In this document: positions 33,344 to 44,564 of the stretch, piece by piece
Layout: every line of letters starts with the position of its first letter
How positions within the stretch are numbered: the first letter of the stretch is position 1
NCBI GenBank assembly: GCA_040954595.2
Contig: CM082577.2
Location: 13,640,001-13,704,000 of the forward strand
DNA length: 64,000 bases
Source: Balanoglossus misakiensis
Taxonomy: Eukaryota > Hemichordata
Direction of reading: 5' to 3'
Position numbers and translations under genes: made by a program
The notes under the pieces: model-generated
The model's input: the letters and a program-made list of their open reading frames with translations, nothing else
Told to the model about the DNA's origin: nothing
Databases searched by the model: none

Positions 33344-34521
33344 TTACGGAGTTGAAGTGCATAATCTGTATTCTCGTTCTGGTCGGGTTCGGGTGAGGGG
33401 CCGTGCAGTAAATCTATTGGTAGTGCGACTTGTCTACCGAGCATCAACATCGCCGGTGTTTCCGACGTACTTGCCTGGACGCTACTTCGGTACGCCATCA
33501 TCGCGTACGGGACCACAAGAACCCAATCGGACTGGTCGGGATCGACCAAGATTGAGACTGACTGCGAAATCGTCTTCATGAACCGTTCGACGTATCCACC
33601 ATTCTTTGGGTTGTAGGGCGCTGTGCGGGTTTTCTTAATGCCTAGCAGCTGACATACTTCTGACATAACCCGTGACTCGAAGTTTGCACCTTGGTCGGAA
33701 TGAAGTTGACGTGGTGTGCTGAAACGGGTTATAAACTCGCCGGCCAATTTCTCGGCGACCGTCGTAGCCTCTTGGTTAGGGATGGGGCTAGCCTCTACCC
33801 ACTTGGTGAAATAATCGCCGATGACCAAAATCCACCTGTTGTTGCGTTCAGTGATAGGAAAGGGGCCAATTATATCGAATGCCACTCGATCAAGAGGGGA
33901 TCCGACAACGTACTGTGGAAGCCGTCCACGACGTTTTCGTCCATGGCTCTTTCTAGCAGCACATACGTCGCATCGTCTGATCATCGCCCTAATGTCGTTC
34001 GTCGCGCCATACCAATACTACCGTCGGAGAATGTTCCGTTTCGTCTTAAAAACACCAAAATGAGCTGCAGTTTTGGCCGAATGTAACTCGTCGAATATTT
34101 CATCTTTGAGTGAGCACGGGGGAATCAGTAGTAATTGGTGGGTATCGTCTCGACTGGATATCCATCGCCGGTAAATTACGCCGTCGTGAATTTCCAGCAA
34201 ATCCCACGAACCCCAATATGCCTTTACTGCCGAACTGGAAGGGGATACCGTTTGCCAGTCTGGGCGCGTATCGCCACCTTCCTTCAGTCGTAATATTGGG
34301 CCAACGTCGGGATCATCCAGTTGTAGTTTTCGCAGAGTTTCGTTGTCATAGCGTAGTTGTAGGCCAATGGCATTTGTCGTTTTCGCTTCCGGGTCGCTGT
34401 CGGCATCAGGACAGCTTGATTTACGACGCTCGGTTTCGGGTCCGGTTGACGTCGACGAGTTTGTGTTCGCTGGTTCAGTCTCGGTCTGTGTTGCTGTCGA
34501 TTGGTAACCTGGCATCGTCAC
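33085..34521 (-). pseudogene. Gypsy integrase: zinc-binding and catalytic core
   Basis: The upstream frame (34018-34521) ends in the HHCC zinc-binding start (LHSAKTAAHFG). The Cys pair (CDVCAARK) opens the next frame (33085-33984). The catalytic core shows Asp37 (FDIIGP), Asp97 (HSDQGA) and Glu133 (GGYVERF), with 35 residues between the last two, the D,D35E spacing. The frame then reads about 50 residues into the MITE inserted at 33343. Core residues are intact, but the frame is split at both ends. Confidence 0.75.
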
Positions 34522-34559
34522 CTTTGCTAACGTTGGAGCGTTCTCTCGGTCGGCAGGCC

Positions 34560-34985
34560 TATCGCTGGGGTGGGCTCGGCACGGCCTCCTTGACAGGCCG
34601 CCTGCATTCTGATGTTTCTTTCCCGGTCGATGTACTATTTTAAAGTCGAATTCGCTTATAACTTCGAACCAACTTGTCCTTCAGGTTCTTTGAAGTTGAC
34701 AAGCCATCGAAGGGAGGCGTGGCCTGTTCGAAGTGTGAAGGGCTGACAGTATAAATATGGGCGAAAGTGTTTCATGAAGTGGACAGCTGCGAGTAATTCT
34801 TTCCGCGTAACACAGTAGTTCCGCTCGGCTTTCGATAGACTCCGGCTGGCAAAGCTGATGTCTCGTTCAACGCCGTTTTCGATTTGTGAGAGGACGCCGC
34901 CTATCCCAAACTTGCTGGCGTCGGTGTCGAGGATAAGGGGAGCACCGGGGATTGGGTAGGCTAACACGGGCGCACTTATGAGCTT
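34560..34985 (-). pseudogene. Gypsy RNase H
   Basis: The frame 34656-34967 shows LDTDASKFGIGG, a SKAERNYCVTRKELLA block with the Glu, and RTGHASL. That last motif normally holds an Asp where Gly now stands. The frame ends early at EGQVGSKL; homologous coding (FDFKIVHRPGKKHQNA) continues in another frame to about 34560. It is broken by small deletions. Confidence 0.65.
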
Positions 34986-36184
34986 TCCTTTGAGTGTTGA
35001 AGGCGCAGTGGCATTCGTTGTCCCAGAAGAAGGGTTGGTTTTTCTCGGTCAGCCTAGTAAGGGGTCTCGCGATGATCGAAAAGTTGGGGACGAAACGGCG
35101 ATAGTAAGACGCAAGGCCTAAAAACGCGCGAACTTCATGCACGTTTGTCGGTGTGGGCCAAAACTTGACGGCTTCGACCTTTTGGGCACTCGTTTCGATT
35201 CCGGCGGCGGAAACGCGATTGCCTAAATAGTCGACTTGTTTCTGAAACAATTTGCATTTACTGGGTTTCAACTTTAAGCCCGCTGTCTGCAAACGATGGA
35301 ATACCATGTCCAGTCGTTCTAACATTTGGTCGAGGGAAGAGGCGAAAACGATTGTAACCCTGCCAGTGCGTACTCCATCAGACGTTGAAAAGTAGCCGGC
35401 GCGTTGCAAAGTCCGATCGGCATCACCTTCCACTGAAACAGGCCGTTCCAAGTTGTGAAGGCAGTCTTTTCTTTGGCATCGTCGTCGAGTGCCACCTGCC
35501 AAAAGCCACTGGTGAGGTCGAGCGTTGTGAACCAGCAAGCTCCGGCAAGTGCGTTAACACTGTCTTCGATTCGTGGTATAGCGTATGCGTCCTTTTTCGT
35601 GATGTCGTTAAGACGGCGGTAGTCCACACAGAACCGAGAGCTACCGTACGATTTACGCACCAGAACGATCGGAGCAGCCCAGGGACTGTGAGATGGCTCA
35701 ATTACGTCACTTTGAAGCATCTCACTCACTAATTTGAAATATGATGTTTCGTTATTTTGCTCCGGCCGACATCGCTTTTATCTCTGGAGAAAATATTCTC
35801 CCATTTGCAGAGAAAGTCGGCAATTTCCCCCGCATTCGATGTTCCCACTGTCTCGAGACTTTCTTTATATATATCTCCCAGATGCGTCGGTTTCGGTATA
35901 GGCGGGGCAGAGAATTCGTCCTTAGGGTTACCAATCGCTGGCTCCACAGGTTGGGGAAGAATTGTTGTATCGGTGCTGGTAGTTACGGCGACCACCGTAC
36001 CGCGCCGAATGAAATGGTCTCTTTCGCTGACGTTCAATAATCGCAACGGCACGTTTCTATTGGCGGTACTGACTAAACTCCTTCCGACGACAACTCCGTG
36101 TTTCGCCGCCAGATTACCTCGTGTTGGCTCGACAACACCACAAATACTACATGTGATAGGACGGGATAAATGACCAGCGATCAT
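34867..36184 (-). pseudogene. Gypsy reverse transcriptase, active-site deletion
   Basis: A linker frame (35729-36184) ends in a stop. The RT frame (35319-35729) then has SPWAAPIVLVRK, CVDYRRLND and the first catalytic Asp in LDLTSGFWQ, then PATFQRLMEYALAG. At about 35345-35360 the sequence jumps straight to IVFASSLDQMLERL in another frame (34867-35358), so the Y-x-D-D box with the two other catalytic Asp residues is missing. After it come the thumb and connection parts (LKPSKCKLFQ, FLGLASYYRRFV) and one more frameshift at about 35010. It is catalytically dead. Confidence 0.75.
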
Positions 36185-36834
36185 GCGATGACCGGCAGGC
36201 AGACGACGTCGTGTGTCACTGACACCCGGGCAGTCAGATTTCCTCCCCGCCTGTCCAACAAGGAGACGTCTCCATCGTGAAATCCCAACGTCAAAGAATG
36301 CGTACGAATTTCTGCCTGAGCCTGTAGTAAGTAGTCGCCCCCCAGAATTACATTTTCACTAATGTCGACAATGAATGCATGCATTTCTGTCGTATCATTA
36401 CCCACCGAAATATTGAAATCGGCCTCCCCGTAAAGAAAAAGACGTGTAGACCCATCGGCCATGGACGGTTGAATAGTTGACGGGGCTAGCGGAGGGCGAC
36501 GAGATTCCGGTACCCTATTATATACTTGCTTTGAAATTATTGTGATTTCCGACCCGCTATCAATGAAGGAACAAACGTGTAACACATTGATTCGAGTCAT
36601 TACGTAGAACGACGGTCGCAAATTCTGAATAAAACCATTGTCGTCATTCTGTCGTTTATTGGAACTGGGGGAAAAAGGGGGTCGATGGTGGGGTCTTACA
36701 AATTTCGGGGGCGGGGCTGCATACCGTTGTCCGACCTCGCGTTGCCCCTGTCGTTTGGTCGGCTGTCGTTTGCCCCGTCCTGACGATGGGGGCAAGATCG
36801 GCGCAAATGTCCCCTTTCTCCGCAGAGAAAACAT
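36181..36834 (-). pseudogene. Gypsy aspartic protease
   Basis: The frame has an active-site triplet with context FIDSGSE (Asp at residue 92) and a distal hydrophobic-Gly block (VILGGDYLL), both typical of retropepsins. It overlaps the knuckle frame by about 140 bases in another frame, consistent with a -1 or +1 shift between gag and pol. It runs to 36181 and overlaps the start of the pre-RT frame by 4 bases. Confidence 0.7.
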
Positions 36835-37605
36835 TCGCCCCGCTGATACCTTCTCTGTGTTTCATCGCTCCAAGAATCATGACGGTAAGGAGGTCGGTCC
36901 CATGATGTCCGTTCGTTCCGGACACGCAGGACCGAGCCGTTGTAGGATGTACTTTCGTCGACGTTATGATCAGTTTGTTGAATGCGTCGAGACAAGGGGC
37001 GGCGGCGATTTGCTCTGTCGTCCTCAGCTAGGAAATAGGCCTCCAGGGAGATGGCCGTTCGGATCGCGTCGTTCATCGACTTCGGTTGGGAACGGTGCAG
37101 ATCCATGCGCAACATCGGGTCGGTAATGACTGTCTCGAAGTACTGCCTCGCCAATCTGTCTACAGCGGTAGAATCGAGCTCAGGATAGGTGCATTCTGTG
37201 AGCTCTAGGAATTGAGTTTCCGAATTCTGCGAGGGATTCGTCGCGACGGCGACGTCGACTTTGTAGTTGAAACAGAAATTTTTCAGCTTGGCCGACGGTG
37301 CTGTACTGGTTGTCCAATTGTTGAATTAGACGGGCATACGTTACCTTACCATTGTTCTCTAATCGCTTTAACACTTTCTGGGGAGGGCCATGCAGTAAGG
37401 CTGCTAGAAACTGACCTTTTTGTGCTTCATTCCAGCCATTAAGCAAAGAACAATATTGGAAATGGGATTTGTAATCTTCCCATGATATTATTCCGTCAAA
37501 TCGGTCGGGCATAACCAGTGGGCGGTGAGGGGGGGGGGGCGTATCCCATACGGTCCTTGAGGGTGAGGTGTGCCGTTCACATTCATTTTGTCGTCTAGGC
37601 GGTGA
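36696..37605 (-). pseudogene. Gypsy gag: capsid and zinc knuckle
   Basis: The frame at 37180-37512 has the capsid-type stretch with a FQYCSLLNGWNEAQKGQFLA helix and a FLFQLQSRRRRRDESLAEF helix; coding continues upstream to about 37605. A shift near 37155-37180 leads to a second frame (36696-37154) with one CCHC knuckle, C-x2-C-x4-H-x4-C, at its residues 108-121. The gag packages element RNA in cytoplasmic particles (family knowledge). A run of C/G at 37530-37540 near the start may be a slippage-prone site. Confidence 0.7.
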
Positions 37606-38100
37606 TAAAATTTATCTAAAATTGCCTGGCTGCAAGCCAAGAAAATTAACTATATAAATAATTGGCAGCTGTCGCTCAAATTCGTGGTTGCTAACCAACC
37701 AAAGACAAACAGTGAGAACTGAACGTGCGTAGAAATTCGTGCGTAACAGGCTAATCGGTTTTGGCGCGTGTGCCGGCTGAGTAATTAGAGGAACCGCAAA
37801 GGCATTTTGAAACGTACGGGATAATAAAATGGGCCTCGTTAGATGACGAAATCTCTACAGAAGGGCATCGTTGGTTTCGCGGATTTCGATGTCGCTGGCC
37901 TTATCCTCCGCTGGAAAACCGAGAAATTCTTCATCGTCGTCGTCGTCCAAAAGAAACCTCATAACTTCCGCATTAGCACGGCCGGGATCCATTGTTGTTT
38001 TCAATATATAGGTCGTGTTAAAAGGTTAAAGTGTACACGACGTCAATATTTGTACACTATACAGAGGTCAGCGGGTATGATAATTTTCCTTGACGCATAG
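37606..38100 (-). pseudogene. Unidentified transposon N-terminus with TATA
   Basis: On the minus strand TATATATT (about 38005-38012) precedes an ATG at about 37993. The frame begins MDPGRANAEVM and continues with LLDDDDDEEFLGF, then stops after about 45 codons. Acidic N-termini of this style are common in invertebrate DNA transposases such as piggyBac-like ones, but I cannot assign it. It abuts the truncated 5' side of the Gypsy body. Confidence 0.3.
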
Positions 38101-38521
38101 GCGGCAAACAACTTCAAACAATTGTAATTCAAATTTATCCAATGGGAACATACATATTCATTGACGTCAAAGTAAGGTCCCGGATATTAACCACATTATC
38201 ATAATCAAAAGGCGGGTACTTTGCATGATATCCCGGATGGAATTTCCCAAAGCCGGAAGAAGGAAATCTCGGGCGGATATGGGCGCTCTGGACAGCAGCA
38301 GCAGCGCATGTCGGGCGTTTGGGGCGCTCTGGGCAGCAAATGGGGTAAATTAAAGGGAAGGGGTCGTCGCACCGCGAGGGTGTTCCCACTGCAGTCGCCA
38401 CGACCTACTAGGATCTTCAGTTGCTGCCATGCCCAGTCTACACTACAGTTGGCTGCTTCGTTCATTCTAAGAATGATCTAATTTGTTGTGGATAAATTGT
38501 AATGTTTATAAACAAACCCCT

Positions 38522-39420
38522 TCACTTTAAAATATCAAGTATGGTATTTCTTTCCTGCCTCTCCAGTTTACATCTCTCTTTCTGGTCTCTCCGCTCCATT
38601 TCTAGTCGTTGCCTGTCCAACTCCAAGCGTTGCTTCTCAAGAATCAACTCCTCTTTCTTGAGTGAAATTTCTTGTCTCCTCAACTCAGCATCACTTTCAT
38701 GTTTCTCTTTCAAATATGAAAGGACATTTTGTGATGCTGCAGTTGAAGAGAGACAGGCATGCTTTTTTTTCTGAGGCAGCCTCTCATCATCATTACCACT
38801 GTTGTTATTTTCAGTTCCTGGAATATTTTATCTGAATGATAGACAATGATTTTTGAAACTTTTCTACTCAGTTATAAATATATATACAAAAATTAAATGA
38901 CCTCAACAAATGAGCACTTCAAAACCTTCTCAATCCCATTGTTTCCTGGATAAAAAAACTGCCCTATATTTTTTTCCACTAAGAAAACAAGGAAATCATG
39001 AGTGATTTATGATTTCATGCACACTATTTGAATAAAATCAGTTTTTCATCATTTGCCAACTTACTTACTCTATATCTGTAAGGCATGTTATAGTAAACGT
39101 ACAATTATTCTTTTGTCTTTTGTTTTGTTTAACTGCAACCATTGTAAATCTATTGTTCTATAGTTGTGACTTTATAACTCAACTTATATCACATATATAA
39201 TAAAATAAATTGACTCTTGCCCTCCCAAACAAAACTCACCACTTGCCTTCAATTTTTTCCATAGCTCTTTTTCTTATTTTTTCCCTTTTCTTTATCTTCT
39301 GTGTTTCTCGGTGTCTGAAATATATGATGGAAGACAGTTTTATCTTCTTCCAGTTCGTTTATTTCTTGCAACAGTTGTTCTTTTTCGTTGTATTCTTCCC
39401 CAAACCTGTCAAATGAACAC
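38522..39420 (-). pseudogene. Harbinger ORF1 (Myb/SANT-like), copy 2
   Basis: The terminal exon (38522-38830) has the same Glu/Arg-rich heptad helix as copy 1 at 30501 (ILEKQRLELDRQRLEME) and ends NTILDILK. An intron-like AT-rich stretch (38830-39235) follows. Then, further upstream on the minus strand, another exon reads EEYNEKEQLLQEINELEED and VFHHIFQTPRN, ending in a frameshift or stop near 39250. This is more complete than copy 1. The SANT/trihelix DNA-binding domain itself is not clearly visible. Confidence 0.5.
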
Positions 39421-40740
39421 CATATTTATTAAAAGAACGCACCCGCCAGACCAGTGGGTCCCCAGTGTTTGGAGGCACCTCAATGAATCAATGAGTCAGG
39501 ATGTTTTGTATGGGGTTGGCACCTGCCCTAGGAAATGAGGACGTTAACTAACAATTCTACAGGAAGAGGGTTGAGTTGCTATTTGAAAGTCTCTAAGACA
39601 CAAGCTTTTAAACACAATTGAAGTGCATGAATTATGCCGGCGAGGGATTATAACCAATTAAAAATGACTTACCAAGTGAACGATGTGGACTTTCATTGTA
39701 TATTCTAGCATATATAGGCAGATTTGAACCCCATGTTCCACATTCAGCATGTAGAAGATCATACTGTATTCTGTCTTTGACAGTATGGTGTTATATTTCA
39801 TCCTATAAAATAAAGGAAAAAAGTTAAAGTTTAAATCATCAAAACCAAAAGTATATTGTATTCTTTTAAAATACTGTTCCATCTTCAGCACATTTAATAT
39901 TATTGGTCAGAATCAACAGAGGAATACAAATTTTAATTCTAACTGCTATAATGTTCAATCAACAGCATACTAACTAACATTCACTTGCTCTCTTGCAACA
40001 AAAACAAAGTTAAGCGTCAAAAACCCAGTCCGAAAAACAAACAAATTTTTGAAATGCTAAACATCTATGTTTCAATTTTCTAGTTGTAACGATGTGTTAA
40101 TGTTTAGTGTAGATGCTATGAATGTGACTTGGAGATTGAAAGGGGGTACGTTCTCATGTCCTTTCACTTTGGACACAACTGCACACATGATTCTAGCAAG
40201 GTCTGAGCTCACATATTAGCAATTATTATACACCTACTGCTGTAACCTATGGAGTTCCGTGATATAATAATTCGCGGTATCACCGTACAATAATTATTCA
40301 AATGAGGACGCGGAGTCCCATAACCCACAGGGTTATTGGACGCATTGTGACTTTGACCTCACAGGACTGGTGATCAATGTAAACAATGATGATATTAACC
40401 CTACTCTGACAAAAATGTATATAAAAAGTACGCAGCCGTTATTAAACAAAATTATTGGTGACCCAAGATGCGAAATAAGTCAAAATCCACGCTGAAATTT
40501 CAGTCGAAGGAATCTGTGAACGAACAGGCGAGCGCGTTCATTTCAAGTTCCAGAACGAGCTCAGCGCAAGCAGCGTAGAACGTCGCGCGCGAGACGTCGG
40601 CAGCTCGACACTAGCATCACCTGATGCGCGAGGTCAAGGCGCGTTCGATATGCAAATTACATCATGGCGGTGTCTGAAATCTAGAAAGTCCGATAGCGGC
40701 CTATTTATTCTTTATCGTTCATCAAGGACGTCCGGAAAAG
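39421..40740. other. Mostly non-coding; unique part of foldback element at right
   Basis: No supported gene. From about 40240 the DNA becomes richer in CpG and regulatory-like words up to the hairpin at 40746. It may be the unique portion of a hairpin-bearing element like those at 17.6 and 48.5 kb. Confidence 0.35.
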
Positions 40741-40745
40741 GTGTA

Positions 40746-40897
40746 TAATAATAAGGTTATTCACAAAATACCGGGATTTATGTCCTCGTACATCGTACGC
40801 TTCGGTATTGTCCTCGACGCTGCGCGTCTCGGACAATACCTGCGCTGCACGATGTACTCGGACATAAATCCCGGTATTTTGTGAATAACCTTATAAT
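40746..40897. repeat. Long CG-rich foldback hairpin
   Basis: The arms TAATAATAAGGTTATTCAC and GTGAATAACCTTATAATA extend inward through ATACCGGGATTTATGTCC to a GC-rich apex (GACGCTGCGCGTC). The outer word TATAATAATAAGGTTATT is shared with the hairpin at 60482. Confidence 0.75.
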
Positions 40898-41099
40898 ACA
40901 TAGTTGTTAACTCACATCCTCTGTAACACAACTAAGAAATTACCAAAGCCCATGCATACAAAGCATGACTACAAAGAAATGTAAACCTATAGTGTCAGCT
41001 ACTGGACTCCTTCTCTTTCTACCATCATGTTCAATTTAACTACATATATTGGGAAGCATATTGGCTTATACTAGCATGCATTATGTATCTAGTGTACTG

Positions 41100-41820
41100 C
41101 TTATATCCATCTCATTTTCCTACCTTCCCTTGACTTTGTGGATGGTGTGCACGCCCATGAACTAGTCGTGTCCCTAAACTGGAACAAAGCAGTCTAACAA
41201 CACCTATTCAGACCCTTGGTACGACTGCAATATATTTCATGAATTTGTTTGGCAACAGTCAATGAAGATCTGTCAGGTACTACCCGAAGCCAGAGGAAGC
41301 CTGTAAAGACATCAATAATGCTTACTATATACACGTACTGAAACTCTTTGTTATCCATTTCACAGGGATTGTTGGAGAAATCAATGAGATCTATTTGGTG
41401 GTGTTACATGGGCCTATCGACTTTGACACTTATCGTGGGGGCTTTGTTCTCAAAGCTCGGTTTCAGTTGACAGGATTCGGAGTTTTGATTTAATATGCTC
41501 CGTATCATCCTGGTATCCACTCCCCTATGCCACTGTAGTGTTCATCCATTAATGATGATATCTTTCTGGAGCCTCCTCCTTTAGTGTCCTCACTGTACCT
41601 CAATACATATTTGCCAATTTCTCCAGTATGGAGTAGAATTAGACAACCATGTACAATCCTTTTACATTCCTGTCCTAGGACTGGATCATACATTATCTGT
41701 ATTCCTACTTTGTACCTAGAAATTCTTTGGCAGGCCTGATGTTCCCTGCGGCGTCTCTGGCTGACAGGAATAAGTGAAGAACGCTTAAGCAGTTTAATTA
41801 TCATTGAGTAGAAAGCCTTT
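41100..41820 (-). pseudogene. Ginger/KRBA2-like integrase, copy 1 (decayed)
   Basis: On the minus strand the frame 41505-41804 has ISRYKVGIQIMYDP and VHGCLILLHTGE. Upstream it matches copy 2 (44224-44418), and downstream DNA (41110-41500) matches the integrase core of copy 2 but with frameshifts. The copies are direct repeats about 2.6 kb apart. Ginger/KRBA2-type integrases resemble retroviral integrases in fold; the family is assigned from the core motifs in copy 2. Confidence 0.5.
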
Positions 41821-41884
41821 CCTATTTGTGGGGCTCTGTTACGAGTGTGAGTCTAGAATTAAAATGAAAAATGATTGTCCATAC

Positions 41885-42119
41885 CTCTGAGGCAAAGTGT
41901 GAGTCAAACACAAACTCCATAAGAATGTCATCCTCACAATGAATGTAGGGAATATTGCCTACTATGTCAGGAATGACAGCATCTGTCAACCCAGTCATTA
42001 CTATTGCTGAAATTAAACCCCCAGACAGTGAATCTCTATATGTTGTCAATTCTTGTTCGATGATCTGTTTTTGTTCTTCAGTAACACTATTAATTAGGCA
42101 CTCCTGTTGTTCAGCATCC
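41885..42119 (-). CDS. Unrecognised exon between integrase copies
   Basis: The minus strand reads an open stretch of about 75 codons, with TEEQKQIIEQELTTYRDSLS, then VMTGLTDAVIPDIVGNI and a final FDSHFASE just before a GTATGG donor. It is protein-like and helical. It may belong to the same element as the integrase remnants or to a host helicase-like gene. No family claimed. Confidence 0.3.
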
Positions 42120-42129
42120 TAAGCAGATG

Positions 42130-43600
42130 CACACAGTTTGTTATTGGTAAGTCTCTCTGGGATCAAACCAGGACGTATAGGGTATTCTCCACAATCACAT
42201 CCTCCATGCTGTCGACCCAGAGGAAAATAAGGTAACTCAATGTCTGTTGTTCAGCTGTAGTCTAGTTCAGCAGGGTGACCCATTTGACATATTGCCACAG
42301 TGAGGGAGGGTGGGAATATCACATTCTCAGGGAACAAAAATATTCCAGGCGGACATGGGTTAAAAAAATCGGCCACATATTGTCTGACTTAAACAATAGT
42401 AGGCCTTAGTCTCGGTTACCCAGACGCCTTTGCTTCTTCCGCTGCTCTCCAGGAAAAGGGTCTGGGGAAATACTATTCATCGGTTTGTAAAACAAAATGG
42501 CCGATGTCAGGATTTCGATCATCCTCTGATTGGTTGAGCTGTCAGTAAGACCCGGATCACTGCAACTCGACCAAAATGGCGACACACAGCAAAACTTTGA
42601 CACTGCAATTGAAGCGTCTTTGACCTTGTACGATATACGAAAGATCATACACGTTGAAGGTAGGAATTTCTCGATCTTTTAAGGTCCCTTTGCCAGATAA
42701 TTTCATCCTATCGTCGCACTTGAACTCAGTTGCAAGGCAGAGAAAACAGTGTCAATCACGGTGTATCTGACACACTATGCACTACTGTTCAGATTTATTT
42801 AAAAATTCTTCAATGTGACCCTTTCAGCTATTTCATGAACATATTTTTTAGTGTTGATCGTTTGATGCTTAAACTTGAATGATTATTTTTCGTGAGTACA
42901 CTGATGATTTTTTATTAATGTTGTTCTGTCATAACTAAGATACACGTAAGCCAGTGCTGAACGAAGAGAGGACTCATCTCTGAGGTACGGTACTGTATAT
43001 CCGCTAGTTGGCATGGTTACTAGCGTTAATTATTTGTTTTGCAGAGAAGACTGCAATACAGTAAGAAGTCCCCACCCTCTTTCAGCTTGGGGTAGTGACT
43101 AAACAGTGTCTCTTCCACGTGTTGATAGTCACCGTCGATGTTAAAACGTATTTTTTTCATTCCCAGTCTAGTAGACCGGAGTTCTTCCTTTTCCGTGACT
43201 GTGGGCACGTGTTCCCAGTCTGTGTCTGACAAGTAGCAGAATTTATGGGTCCATGTTGGCGTATGCCATGGCCGACTCAGGTGTTTGGTCTTCGTTCTTT
43301 TTTTGCATTGCTAAAAGACGGTCTGCTCTGTTCACGTCTTCTCGACCCGGAAATTGAAACAGGTTCGGTGTCGGCGGTGCAAGCGAAATTTGCCCGGCTA
43401 TGACTTTGACCTCCAGTCCCGGCGGATCCGCTGGCAGAACGTACACCAGACACAGGATCAGAATTTTGTTTGTGCGTGGAGTCCATGGAAAACTGCTTGC
43501 TCAGTTTGGCAGCTGAACTGGAGCCTGGAGCCCCCATGATGAACGTGTTTTGAAGCTGTATCCCACGTATCGCAGAAATTATCACTATCATCATTTATAA
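42130..43600. other. Region between integrase copies
   Basis: Short minus-strand frames occur at 43243-43446 and 43277-43594 with Pro/Ser-rich content, plus two aaaATGGC words (about 42497 and 42574) that resemble YY1-type sites. A host 5' exon or promoter is possible, but nothing is recognised. Confidence 0.3.
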
Positions 43601-43609
43601 TGAGACAGA

Positions 43610-44560
43610 CATTACCGAAGCCCATGCATACAAAGCTCGACTACAAAGAAATGTAATCCTACTGTCTGCTACTGCGACTCCTTCTCTTTGTACCTTCATG
43701 TTCAATTTAACTATTGGGAAGAATATTGGCCTATACTAGCATGCATAATGTAACTAGTGTACTGCTTATATCCATCTCATTTTCCTACCTTCTCTTGACT
43801 TTGTGGATGGTGTGCACGCCCATGAACTAGTCGTGCCCCTAAACTGGAACAAAGAGGTCTAACAACACCGGTAAAGTCAGACCCTTGGTCCGACAGCAAA
43901 ATTGTTGGTGGCCCAAACTCTACATAAATGTCGTGAACTTGTTTGGCAACAGTCAATGAAGATCTGTCAGGTGCTGCCCGAAGCCAGAGGAAGCGTGTTA
44001 AGACATCAATAATGCTTACTATATACTGAAACTCTTTGTTATCCATTTCACAGAGATTGATGGAGAAATCAATGAGGTCTGTTTGGTGGTGGTACATGGG
44101 CCTATCGGCTTTGACACTTATCGTGGGGGCTTTGTCCTCAAAGTTCGGTTTTAGTTGACAGGAGTTTTGATTTAATATGCTCCGTACCATCCTGGTATCC
44201 ACTCCCCTATGCCACTGTAGTGTTCACCCATTTAATGTTGATATTTTTCTTGAGCCTGCTCCCTTACTTTCCTCACTGTACCTCGATACATATTTGCCAA
44301 GTTCTTCAGTATGGAGTAGAATTAGGCCACAATGTACAATCCTTTCAGTTTCCTGTCCAAAGACTGGGTCATAAATTCTCTGTATTCCTAACTTGTACCT
44401 AGATATTCTTTGGTACACCTGACGTGCACTGTAGTGAGGAACCTCAGGCCTGAGTTTCTGGGGGTTGATCCAAATATTTACGTATTTCTCTGGCTGACAG
44501 GTAGTTTTATTATAATTGTGTACATGTCTTTTCCTTTTTGTGGGGCTCTGTTACAAGTTT
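43610..44560 (-). pseudogene. Ginger/KRBA2-like integrase, copy 2
   Basis: The minus frame 43777-44202 carries an integrase core: the first Asp in QTDLIDFSINL, a conserved VSIIDVLTRFLWL strand, and the second Asp in LLSDQGSDF. It then has HHPQSQEK just before a GTAGG that could be a splice donor, so the final catalytic Glu may lie on a missing exon. Upstream (44224-44418) is the ISRYKLGIQRIYDPVFGQE segment in another frame. The fold and D-D-x35 layout match Ginger2/KRBA2-like integrases related to Gypsy integrase. Frameshifts make it non-functional. Confidence 0.6.
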
Positions 44561-44564
44561 GAGT

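Larger units (their letters stand above)
32295..37605 (-). mobile_element. Decayed Ty3/Gypsy retrotransposon body
   Basis: Right to left on the minus strand, the order gag, zinc knuckle, aspartic protease, reverse transcriptase, RNase H, integrase and GPY/F-type end is the Ty3/Gypsy order. Several frameshifts, at least one internal stop and a small deletion at the RT active site break it. A 520-bp MITE (32824-33343) interrupts the integrase. No envelope gene is seen. The 5' LTR is not recognised; the region right of 37605 looks unrelated. Confidence 0.8.

Noticed and set aside
34110-34643. 177-codon plus-strand frame
   Set aside because: Opposite-strand shadow of the Gypsy integrase N-terminal region.
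36638-37126. 162-codon plus-strand frame
   Set aside because: Opposite-strand shadow of the Gypsy gag and protease.
43777-43800. Loss of the catalytic Glu in the Ginger-like integrase (HHPQSQEKVGK)
   Set aside because: A GTAGG follows the QEK codons and may be a splice donor, so the Glu may lie on another exon; the change cannot be claimed.
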